A stretch of DNA of 64,000 nt from the NCBI GenBank assembly GCA_023213395.1, contig CM041465.1:106771741-106835740 (forward strand), written 5' to 3'. The DNA comes from Cycas panzhihuaensis (lineage: Eukaryota > Cycadophyta). The notes under the pieces are model-generated. The model saw nothing but the letters and a program-made list of their open reading frames with translations. It was not told where the DNA came from and ran no database searches. Position 1 is the stretch's first letter; each line of letters opens with the position of its first letter. Below are positions 54,912 through 64,000 of the stretch, in pieces. The translations under genes were made by a program, and so were the position numbers.

Positions 54912-55288
54912 CAGTAAGTGTTGAGGGAATGGATCTAGGGATCTAGTGCACTAACACTACACAATGGCAAATAGTGGAGACAAGCACAATGTACTCAACA
55001 AGAGAAATGCTAATAGCTTGAGCTCAAAGAGGAGAAGTATAGAATATGATCACTCTCCATGTAATTTTAGCTTATATAATGAGAATGCTCATTAGAGTTT
55101 GGAATTTGAGTTTTCCCTCCCAATGACATTCAAATGAGATTACATGAAATTACAATGAAATGAACTTTATGTCATTTCACTTAAGTGACTTAAGCATAGT
55201 CACCTTATCCTAAAGTTATAAACATAAAAGTGACTTTATCTAATTTTAACTTTATGAAATGACCATGTGACATTAACATCGTCACAAT
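54912..55288 (-). repeat. 3' LTR of O
   Basis: On the minus strand it starts TGTGACGATGTTAATG directly after a purine tract and ends near ACTTACTGCA (54912). A TATA-like tatataagc lies at about 55070 (complement). The right-hand partner is absent, so the outer end is approximate. Confidence 0.65.
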
Positions 55289-55744
55289 CCCCCCCTTAAT
55301 GGCAAAAGGTCATTTTCCTTTATCCTATTCTAATCTATGAGGTCTTCATTTTAGCCTCATCATTACATTGAGAGAAAAAATTCTACAACCTACAAGACAC
55401 TTTTGTGGGAAAACCCTCAAGGGAATAAAAACCCACAGACTTGACTTCCTATTCTATGAAGTGGCTCAGGCGGCTCTTTGAGTGTAGCCAAATAGCCAAG
55501 CAGTACAAGTTTGTTGTACAACTTCAATCTGCTGAGTCTCCATATACCGTTTCGTCAACCCCCATGCCCTTTCGAGTTTTCATAGGTTATGATTTTCAAA
55601 ACAAGTACAACCCAACTCCTTTCGCACCCATGAGGGATTTTCACGAATGAGAGAGAGCAGAGACTTACTCTAATCCTTCCGCACCCACAAGGGGTTTTCA
55701 CAAATGGGATAGAGTATGTTGGTCCTGTGTACCATCTCCTTCAA
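55289..55744 (-). other. O: 3' non-coding region and PPT
   Basis: The run of seven C at 55289-55295 is the PPT (ggggggg) on the minus strand, flanked by short cattaa/ttaatg arms. The remainder up to the RNase H stop has no supported gene, though it has one 69-codon open stretch on the plus strand. Confidence 0.6.
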
Positions 55745-57300
55745 TCAGTTGGAAATGAAGGCCCTAAGGCCGAGCTGCTGTTGGCACTGTTCAAACTTCA
55801 CCCTTTGCAGTGGTTTGGTGAAGATATCAGCCACTTGATCTGCTGTGGACCAGTGTTCCAATTGTATTGTGCCGTCATGGACTAGTTCTCGGATCCTGTG
55901 GACTTTTATACTAATGTGCTTTGTACGATCATGAAAAACAGGATTCTTGGCCATGTGGATTGCTGACTGATTGTCCACATGTAAGCTCGTTGGACTGCGG
56001 GTGATATCCAAAGTATGTAATAATTTGCGAAGCCATATCACCTCCTTGCTAGTCTCAGAAGCAACTATGTATTCAGCTTTAGTAGTAGAATCTGCAGTGA
56101 TTTTCTGCCGCCTTGACCGCCATGAAATTGGAGCTGTTCCAAGAAATGTGATGTACCCGTACGTTGATCTTCTTGTATTTTTGTCACTGGCAAAATCCGA
56201 GTCTGTGTATGTTGTAAGCCTGAAATCATTGTTGTGCTCATACAACAAACCAAGTTTGTTGGTCATCTTTAGGTACTTCAACACTCGTATTACTGCTTGC
56301 CAATGGTTCTGCTTTGGAGTTGTCATGTGACGGGCAAGAATGCCAACGGCATGGGCAATATCTAGCCTTGTGTTGGTAACATAAATGAGGCTACCTACAA
56401 GTTGCCGATAGAGTGTTGCATCTGCCTCTCGACTGTCTTCATCGAAAAGTTTGGCATTGGGATCCATTGGAGTAAACACTGTTATGGCATCTTCTAATCG
56501 GAACTTGATTAGAAGATCGTTGATATACTTTCCTTGAGAGAGAAAGATTTTTCCATTACATTGAGTTACCTCAATTCCCAAGAGGTATCTCATTAGAGGT
56601 TAGACAGTTCGAAGGATTTTGACAAGTCCATCTTTAATTTGCCGATATCCTGCTCACTATTTCCAATTATCAGCATGTCATCCACAAAGATCAAGAGATA
56701 TGTGACTTTGTCTTTTTCTCTCTTAATAAACAAAGTTGCATCAACGTCTTGATAGTCACATACCTCATATCCAAGTTGCCTCATTTTGTTAAACAACTTG
56801 GTGAACCAAGCGCGAGGGGCTTGTTTTAGGCCATATAGCGACATTTTCAATCTACACACTTTCTGCTCCTGTCCTGCTATGTCAAAGCCTTCAGGCTGTG
56901 TCATGTAGATTTCTTCTTCCAAATCTCCATTGAGAAAAGCAGTTTTCACATCGAGTTGGTGGATTTTCCAACCCTGTTGAGCAGCCAAGGCCATAAGTGC
57001 TTTGATTGTGGGCCACTTGGTAGTTGGTGCGAAGACTTCTGTGTAGTTGATGCCTTCCCTTTGGGTGAATCCTTTTGCGACCAACCTCGCCTTGTGTTTT
57101 TCAAGGGTGCCGTCTGATCTGTATTTATTTTTGAACACCCATTCGTTTCTGACTACCTTCCTTCCCAAAGGCATATCAACGAGCTCCCATGTACCATTCT
57201 TGATCAAGGATTGGTATTCCTCAATCATGGCATTTCTCCAAACTGTGTGTTTCACAACTTCTTGGTATGATAGAGGCTTGTCATTTGAAGCAAGGTGCAA
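55745..57300 (-). pseudogene. O: reverse transcriptase and RNase H
   Basis: 57300-56593 (235 residues open): [95 protein letters not shown] (FVDD box intact). 56593-55745 (282 residues open): RYLLGIEVTQ, SQGKYINDLLIKFRLEDA, GSLIYVTNTRLDIAHAVGIL, RRSTYGYITFLG, TTKAEYIVASETSKEVIWLR, HIDVDN-type LHVDNQSAIHMAKNP, ADIFTKPLQ. The two frames meet at 56593 (a one-step frame change). Otherwise RT and RNase H look nearly undamaged. Confidence 0.9.
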
Positions 57301-57660
57301 TTCTGCAGTTTGCCTACCTCATTAGATCTCAAGTCTTTGTGCAACTGGTAGGCTTCTCGAAAACCTTTGGTTGGGAATGAGGTTTTCATTTCCACAACAT
57401 CCTGGTCTTCATTTTGATCCTGAAAAGGATCATGGGAGATGTATGGTCCGGAGGTTGATGACATTGCTAGAGAAGACGACCCTACAACTGAAGGTGGTGA
57501 AGGTGGTTCTTCTGCAACTCCTTTTCCTTTTGATGCTTGACGTGGTGATTCCTGGCTATTCTCCCAAGATGGCACTGGATTGGCGCACATTGGCACAGGA
57601 TCTAAGTCAAGGATAGTGTCCTCCGGGGCTCTATTGTCAAATTCCAAAATTTTGAGTATT
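57252..57660 (-). pseudogene. O: integrase-RT linker
   Basis: Open for 131 residues, Pro/Ser-rich and acidic (PSPPSVVGSSSLAMSSTSG; DQNEDQDVVEMKTSF), as usual for copia linkers. It overlaps both neighbours in other frames, indicating small indels at 57252-57300 and 57602-57660. A C run (57671-57679) may be the cause of one. Confidence 0.7.
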
Positions 57661-58450
57661 TCTTCAGTGTCTTCCCCCCCCCAAATGTTGGAATTTGTAC
57701 ATCATATTCCTGGACATCGTTGTATCTATGAGATGGTGCTTTAGAATCAAGTTGAAGTAGTTGATCCTCTGTCTCCGCAAACACCACATCCCTAGTGATA
57801 GTGATCTTCTTTAATGTTGGAATGAAGACCTTGTACCCTTTCTTGTTCATGGGGTACCCAACAAAGATGCCCTTTAATGCTCGTGGCTGGAGCTTATTTC
57901 TATGCTCATCAAGAATGTGAGCATAACAAGTAGAGCCAAACATTTTGAAGTGATGGACGGTGGGGGTCCGTCCAGTCCATCGTTCATTTGGAGACGGGCC
58001 GAGCTTCGATGGACTTACGTTGTTCATGCGATGAGCTGCAGATAAATAACCGGCCCAAAGATATGCAGGTACATTCTTGAAGACAAGCATAGCCCGTGCC
58101 ATATTCATTATGGTTCTATTAGCCCTTTTAGCAACTCCATTCTGCTGAGGGGTGCTTGCAATAGTTGTTTGATGCTTGATCCCCTGGTGACACAAGAAGT
58201 CTTTGAATTCATTTGAAGTGTATTCGCCACCATTGTCAGTCATGAGACACTTCAGCTGATATCTAGATTCCTTCTCTGTGAGAGCCTTGAATACTGTGAA
58301 TGCTTCATCTTTTGATTTGAGAAAGGTCACCCATACCTTTCGAGTGAAGTCATCAATAAATGTAATGTAGTACTTCTTCCCTATGAGAGAAGGGATAGGC
58401 ATAGGCCCACAGATGTCTGAGTGTACTAATTCAAGAGGTTGACTAGCTTT
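57602..58450 (-). pseudogene. O: integrase with Glu-to-Lys change
   Basis: 266 open residues from 58402, preceded by LVHSDICGP (first Asp) just upstream. YYITFIDDFTRKVWVTFLKS, CLMTDNGGEYTSNEF (Asp56), then PQQNGVAKRANRTIMNMARA: the residue 36 after Asp56 is Lys92 (codon 58127-58129) where the family has the catalytic Glu. A single G-to-A change would do this. Then GYPMNKKGYKVFIPTLKKIT completes the domain. The ORF is otherwise open, so the protein may have lost strand-transfer activity by this substitution before gross decay. Confidence 0.85.
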
Positions 58451-58539
58451 CCATTAACTCTGGGGAAATGGTTGTCGGTGGGATTTGGGAATAATGCAAG
58501 CTTCACATTTGAATGGCTTAGAGGAAAATCTGGGCAGAC

Positions 58540-59035
58540 CTAGAGTGGAATGGGAGATTCCTTAAGTCGATCAGGTTTGGCGTGCCCCATGCAAGCATGC
58601 CAAAGAGCTTTTGGGGACAGCTTGGAATGAGTCAATGTGACATTATATGCAAGTTCTTCTTTGACACAGATGGGGGCAACAACTTGGTATGCAGAAGATG
58701 ACAATGTGGTTCCAGTCAGTCTAAATAGCTTACCTTCAAGTTTCCTAGTCATTACCACAGAACATGAAGGCGGGTGAATAACACTAAGAACTTGATCATT
58801 AGTTGTGACACTCAGGTCGAATCCACGGGAGAGAAGTGTGGATAACGACAGAAGATTTTGTTTGAGATGGGGAATATACAAGACATCTTTTTAAAGTAAA
58901 ATTGGGCAGGCCTAGGAGCTTTGGAGCCCATGCCTTGAACAGGTTGTGTCGACTTATCGGCCATGTGTACTACTCTGGTGACCTCTGAATCAAAATCCTG
59001 AAAGAAGTCTCGATGACAAGTCATGTGCTAGGTAG
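58540..59035 (-). pseudogene. O: protease end and integrase zinc finger
   Basis: 58881-58540: MYIPHLKQNLLSLSTLLSRG (copia protease C-terminus, VP..K.NLLS pattern), then LSPKALWHACMGHAKPDRL (His part of the zinc finger). The Cys pair lies in 58490-58540 (complement). The protease active site DTGATXH is at 59040 (WVMDTGAT), split by a frame change from the rest. Confidence 0.75.
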
Positions 59036-60170
59036 CTCCTGTGTCCATAACCCAGTCTGATGATGATGTTGATGCAGCATTTGCCTGTCCAAGTGGTCGA
59101 GGTAGTGACGAATCAAACCGACAAATGGTTGTGCCACAGTGTGCCTCGATGTACCTCTTAGGTCTAGAAGCAACAGATGAAGTGGATGCTTCCCTGCTTT
59201 GTTGAATACGTGCCTCAATGAGATTTGCTCCTACAAATAAGTCATCATGACTCTCATCAACATTGTGGACTTGATGTTGCTGTTGTTGATGACGAGGCAA
59301 TCTGTTGTAGTCAATGCAGCAATCTTTTACAAGGTGTCCTTTCCTGTTACACCTTTGACATGTGGGAGCATTGTTGTTTAACTGTCTCTGATTGACGATC
59401 TTTTGACTACTGTTTTGTTGCTGACCTTGTTGTTGCCTTTGCTGTTGTCCCTGTTGCTTTCCCCTGCCTCTTCCACGACCTCTTCTTCCTCCGCGTAAAG
59501 ATTGACCTTGCTGTTTGGTGTAGTATACTTCCTTGTCCATGTCAGCTTCAAAGGCTACATTAGAAGTTGAATCTAAAAGTGGGAAGTTGGTAGCAAAGGT
59601 CTTGTCATGTTCAATAAACTTCTCAGCTAATGCTTCGAAGTCGAGGGTCTTCAGTGTGCCAGATGACTGAAGATTTCCTAGCAAGTTCTTATAATCAGGA
59701 ACATGCAGATTGAATTGAATTATGAAGGCCCAAGTTATGCATTGGGTCTTAAAATCCCTATCAATGGCCTATTTAATGGGGCAAAGAGCATTGATGGTTT
59801 CATGTGCTCGCCCTTTCTGCATCCACATCTTATTCATCTTCAATACCATATGAACAAACCCCAAGTCTGATCGAGTATCGAAGTTTCTTTTGAGGACTTC
59901 GAGGACCTTAAAGACAGTATCGTGATGCGTGTCATCGATCAGGTTGTGCAAGGAGTAATCTGTAACTAGTCGAATCCCTGCTCTAATCTTCTGGTCTTCA
60001 ATGATCCACTGTCATCGTTGCGGATTATGAGCAAGAGGAGCTGGAGGTGTGCCACCACTCTGTGGTGTGGTGTCGGTAGCAGGTACTATCGGGGTCAGCT
60101 CTAAGTGGTCCAGCTAGAGTCCCTCATACTTGGCTGCGTTCTTGACTCCCGTAGAAGGCAAATTGCTTTT
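59028..60170 (-). pseudogene. O: gag
   Basis: Starts about 60165. WIIEDQKIRAGIRLV (60000), then HDTVFKVLEVLKRNFDTRSD, NKMWMQKGRAHETINAL. The open block 59684-59028 holds the capsid end, GGRRGRGRGRGKQQGQQQ (basic, then Gln-rich), one CCHC knuckle (CQRCNRKGHLVKDC, about 59350) and the protease site WVMDTGAT. Two or three stops separate the blocks. Confidence 0.85.
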
Positions 60171-60178
60171 GAGAGTAG

Positions 60179-60625
60179 GGAAAAAAAAATAATAAAAAAC
60201 AACTCAAATCTACCTACGGTAAGGAATTGCTAGCCATTATGCATGCCTTGATAAAATGGCATCAATACCTATTAGGCAACAAATTCATAGTGGAGACAAA
60301 TCATGGTAGTTTGCAATATCTCCTGAAGCAAAAAGAGTTATCTCCAAAATAGCTGAAGTGGATAAGTAAAATACAAGCCTTTGATTTTGGCATAACCTAC
60401 AATAAAGGCAAACTCAATGTGGCTCTTGGCCTTATCTAGAAGAGATGAAGAAGCCAATCTATATGTAGTTTCGATGATTGAACCAAATTGGGTAACAAAT
60501 ATACAAGTTGAGCATGCTAAGGACCCGAATACCCAACAATTGATTCATCAAGACCACCAAGATGATCAAGATCAATTTGAGTATGGCTTCAACATGTCAA
60601 CATGTATTGTGGACTCACAGTAGAT
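60179..60625 (+). pseudogene. gypsy P: RNase H end, continued
   Basis: Resumes P after O: KQLKSTYGKELLAIMHALIK, KFIVETNHGSLQYLL, IQAFDFGITYNKGKLNV, then in another frame LALSRRDEEANLYVVS (the ADALSRR motif) and a linker to 60623. The integrase of P does not follow. Confidence 0.85.
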
Positions 60626-60940
60626 ACAAAATTAGGATTATGGATTGAGTATTCAATACCGCTTGAAAAGGGAAGCTCGTCAATGGTATGCAGATTGATC
60701 TGAAAAAACAAAAATATTCAATAGATCGTATTGGTTTAAAAGAGATTTTAGGATAGAATCTATTCAGTGGGATCAAGATAAAGAAATGAACCCAGCTCAA
60801 GACAATGTTGTTAATACGAACCCAAAAGAAATTTATCACAAGGAAGTTGCCAAAGAATCGAAGCAACTAGACGAAGAAATAGTAAAGGAGAAAGAATCGA
60901 CCATTCATAAAGGGATCCAAGAAACACGATGGAGCTAATA
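60626..60940 (+). pseudogene. possible gag-like scrap
   Basis: One frame reads QYRLKREARQWYAD, a stop, SEKTKIFNRSYWFKRDFRIE, then a Lys/Glu-rich segment. The ARQWYADL and W..FK..F pattern resembles retrotransposon gag, which would be out of order after RNase H. Low confidence; possibly a second element joined to P. Confidence 0.35.
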
Positions 60941-62078
60941 AGCAATAGAAAAAGGATCTAACAAAGATACATGGACCTCAAGAAGAGCCTAAGCATGCCG
61001 CAAAAGAAGCAGGGAAACTAAGTGAATCCCACAGGGTACTTGATCTTGTTTTGCATATGCACATTTCCTTTGGTAGTTTTATTCATCCTCTTCCTTTTCC
61101 ATCTTGAATAGTTGTATAGAAACCCTCTCCCCCTTACTCCATAGCTATCCAAACTCCTAAGCTTCTAAATTTCAAGGTTTTCATAGGACAAATTTTGGTC
61201 CCTCTTCAAAAACCAAGCTCATCCCACCTTTCAAATGTTTCTCCACCCCCTACAGAATCTCCTCAACAACATGTTCTAAACCCTCAATCCTACCTTCATC
61301 ACATTTCACTTCTTAGTACAATCATGGCCTCCTATAAAACCTCATCATGTCTATCCCAACCTTCTACACCTTAATATACCCCATACTCTTTTTTTCCATT
61401 AATCCCCCGATCTAACCCATCTCTCATCTTTGAACCTCTATGTAAGCCTCTTTTCCATAAAGAGCATCTATCACTAATTTTGCATTCATCTTATCTCACT
61501 AGGATCCCTAATTATCCAAACAAACCTATCCTGATCATAACCCTTTTCCAAATCAATTCTCAAATCCCAAGTACTCCTCAACATAAAGTTCACTTCTCCA
61601 AGTTTCCCACACGTACAAATTTATTGTTGATCACCTCATGGACCCCCATTTCTCCCACTCTTTCTTGCATTATGCAATCACCTATATATGACCCTTGTGA
61701 CCATTTTTTTTCTAAACTCCAAAAATTACATCATAAACTTTTGCACAAAATTTCTCAGTATTCTCATCACCTCTTATTCCATGAGCCATGGCATCTGAGA
61801 ACAAAATGTGCAAACACAAAACAAGATCAAGGCCAAACATCAAAGGCACCACATAGGTCTCAGGATTGCTTCAATCCAAGACAAGATACAACATGTACCT
61901 GATCCCAGAAACAAGCATATGCAAATTCAAGTCATTCGGCAACAATTTCTAACAGAAGTCGTAAGACTGGACCCAATTAGCAGGCAGCGGTTGTAACCAC
62001 TATCCAAAGCTAGACCAAACAAGCTCTACATGAAACTACCTATACTTCAAAGGTGAAATATTTCAAGGAGAGAAGAGT
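60941..62078. other. pyrimidine-rich tract, no gene
   Basis: From about 61090 to 61790 the plus strand is strongly C/T-rich with many ccctc, tcatc and cctcc words. The 140-codon frame at 61480-61902 reflects this bias (His/Leu/Pro/Ser-rich) and has no motif. Probably the 3' non-coding region of an element whose LTR starts near 62079. Confidence 0.45.
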
Positions 62079-62560
62079 TGTTATGTACCTAAATTCTAAA
62101 GAAGTTGGTGAAGTCATTTTTTTAGGAAGATAAAGGAAGAATTATTTAATGTATATTTATTATGAAGCCGATATTTTTAAGAGAGATAGTCATTGAATCC
62201 CTAAATTAGATGAAGTCAGTATTTTGAGGAGAGAGAATTATAAATTGGGTTTAGAGAGAGAAAATAAGGCTATAAATAGAGGTGCTTCATTCATTTGTAA
62301 ATCATCTTTGGGGAATTTGATATTTTGGATCTAGAATGATGGCCTAGGACCACTAGGGCACTATGTACCATTTTGGGAGGATACCATGTCAAAGAGGGCA
62401 AGATATTGCTGTTATTTTATTTGGCATTTACTATTTACTGTGGCAAGTTTGATATTAATCTGATATTATTACGCAGTCTTCTATTACATCTAAATTACTG
62501 TGGATATACATTTCTTATTTATGATGAAATGTTATTTTCATAAATTATCTATGGTGTGAA
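62079..62560 (+). repeat. LTR-like segment with a TATA box
   Basis: A purine-rich run (caaggagagaagag, 62064-62077) precedes TGTTATGTACC at 62079. A clear TATA box, tataaataga, lies at 62271-62280. I cannot place the right end. It could be the 3' LTR of gypsy P or of the element giving the 60626 scrap. Confidence 0.45.
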
Positions 62561-64000
62561 TGCTATATTTTTTGTCTATAAATAATGGGCATCGCGATCA
62601 CCCCTATCAATCTATGCATTCAATTCTGAACTACAAGATCTTGATCATACACAACAAGCAAACAATAAAGAGCACAAGTACATAGTACACAATATTTTAC
62701 ATGGAAAACACTTTCGAAAGAAAACCCACCACAAACGATCAATAAATCACATTGATGAAACTTAGATGATTTTACAATGGACTCTAGGGTTATTTATAAT
62801 CTCCCAAATGGTATATCCAACCCATTGGTTGCAACCCATTGTAATATTTGCACCTTTTGGCTTAACATTAACTAAACCACATTTAACATTAATCAAGTGA
62901 CTTTAGCATTAACTGCCATGCTAACATTTGCATTCTCTTTTCGGCTTTTCTTTGTCAAGGCAATAATTCTTGCAAGCATTTTTCTATTATTTCTCACTCT
63001 ATAACTTCTTTTGTGGAAATATTTCAATAGTCAAATCATTTTCTAAGCCTTCTAAATCTAAATTAGCTTGGTTCTCTACATAACTTTACCTTAAATAGGC
63101 TTACATACTTGCCATCCCATCATACACTTGACTACCCTAAATCCAAACTTTGTGCACCAGTGCCTACCTAGACCATGGTGGCCATGTACTAATGCTTTAG
63201 GTAAGCACTTCTTATCTACCCTCAAACAGATCAAAAAGTGTTCAACTACACAAAATCTATCACAAATATTAAACTCTTATGAATTTGGCCAATTTTTATC
63301 ATCTCTACCAAGTGTTGGCTAAAATACTTGACTAATGGCTAATTTTGAAAAAGAAGTATACTCTACACTATTGGTCCAACATAGGTCATATCATAGCTTT
63401 AAAAAAAGGGCATAAGACACAATCAACCTACCGATATTGATCAAAATTGCCAAATTTCACCAATTTAATCCCAAAAATGTGGCTCGAAAATTTCCCAATT
63501 GATGTATTACTATCCACTCGGTATAAAACTATTTGGCTCAATGCCAGTTATCTAGAAAATAGCTTAAGGATGCCACAATGGTGGTCTTTTAAAGATCTAG
63601 TGGCAATTGATTGAAATATTATGAATGAATGATTTTACATAAAATATGGCACTCATTGATAAAGGAACATACCCCTTTGATAACTAGTCATCACATTTCC
63701 CTCTTAATTATCTTCAACCAATCCTAAGTGTGCTTAACTAATCTACTAACCCTTAATTAAATAATATGGTCCATAAAAATGTATATAAGAAAATGAGCAG
63801 AAAAGGGCGCCTTTATTATTAATAATAGAATGCATACATACATGCAGCATGTCAGTAAGGTTGGACTCAATTGCAAATAGTGCAAAAGCATTACCGACAA
63901 TCTGCCAATCTCTCATCATCCAAACCCCCTTTCAACTGCCTTCCAAAAAACCCACTTCAGTACACAATCACAGGTAATATATCACCTATCTGGTTAGGCA
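62561..64000. other. unassigned DNA
   Basis: No supported gene. The stretch 62690-62750 (ggaaaacactttcgaaagaaaacccacc) resembles the non-coding 3' region of O at 55390-55440, so a related copia remnant is possible. The rest is AT-rich with only short frames. Confidence 0.4.

Larger units (their letters stand above)
54910..60178 (-). mobile_element. copia element O, nested in P, lacking a 5' LTR
   Basis: Minus strand from gag (near 60165) through protease, integrase, RT and RNase H (ending 55750) to a PPT and a single LTR (about 54912-55288). The right end reads an A-rich stretch (60181-60200) and then directly the RNase H of P. The 5' LTR, leader and PBS are missing and about nine codons of P are absent at the insertion point. 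The Gln-rich gag linker and integrase motifs differ from the E3/K group, so this is a second copia lineage. It is the source of the second-longest set of coding motifs in the window. Confidence 0.85.

Noticed and set aside
61480-61902. 140-codon ORF in the pyrimidine tract
   Set aside because: Composition-driven (few stops in C/T-rich DNA); no motif or initiation context of note.
1-64000. CRISPR arrays, operons, rRNA or integrated plant pararetrovirus
   Set aside because: No regularly spaced identical repeats, no bacterial-type genes, no rRNA segments. The RT-bearing loci all have LTRs and integrase domains typical of retrotransposons, and no movement or coat protein motif was seen.

Overview
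This window is retrotransposon-dominated nuclear DNA from a plant with a large, repeat-rich genome. Every coding stretch I can assign is gag, protease, integrase, reverse transcriptase, RNase H or chromodomain of Ty1/copia or Ty3/gypsy elements. All recognisable primer binding sites but one match the 3' end of plant initiator tRNA-Met. Overall base composition is AT-rich and mutational decay (TGA/TAG stops) is heavy. A gymnosperm would fit the density and age of the nests, but that is inference. I find no host gene, rRNA or tRNA that I would defend.

Layout. 1-1073: unassigned. 1074-3794: copia fragment 'A' (minus), cut by a 905-bp solo LTR (2601-3505). 3795-17035: copia 'G' (plus; LTR, long leader, start of gag), split by a nearly complete 10.6-kb gypsy element 'F' (6049-16624). 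F has 0.83-kb LTRs, gag, protease, RT/RNase H, integrase, a GTAC-rich tandem array and an extra ORF after integrase. 17036-20041: copia 'H' (minus; gag and integrase, 5' LTR, no RT). 20042-20720: gypsy chromovirus integrase/chromodomain remnant 'I'. 21777-22510: 180-bp duplication whose second copy carries a 374-bp solo LTR.

22627-39572 is a three-level nest resolved to the base by target-site duplications (TSDs). Copia E1 (plus, TSD AATCT) contains gypsy chromovirus E2 (minus, TSD CCTAG/CCTGG, 27272-38975). E2 contains copia E3 (plus, TSD GTAGA, 33287-38551). Hand-counted LTR divergence is about 8% for E1 and E2 and about 3% for E3, consistent with the nesting order.

39578-41808: a copia LTR with PBS and copia fragment 'J'. 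41809-46979: nearly full-length copia 'K' (minus). 46980-49900: unrecognised DNA with a degenerate motif array and a hairpin-bearing tandem repeat. 49920-51180: pieces of three copia elements (L, M, N). 52240-60625: decayed gypsy 'P' (plus) interrupted by copia 'O' (minus, 54910-60178, no 5' LTR). 60626-64000: gag-like scrap, a pyrimidine-rich tract, an LTR-like promoter segment and unassigned DNA.

The most unusual observation is structural. In five copia copies with readable 3' ends (A, E1, E3, K, L) the polypurine tract lies in the loop of an inverted repeat formed by pre-PPT sequence and the first bases of the LTR, and the arms covary between elements. In K the 5' LTR begins with an inverted copy of the PPT arm, as if this hairpin had been copied through or flipped during reverse transcription. 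Related copia leaders also carry paired clusters of palindromic GTACGGA motifs.
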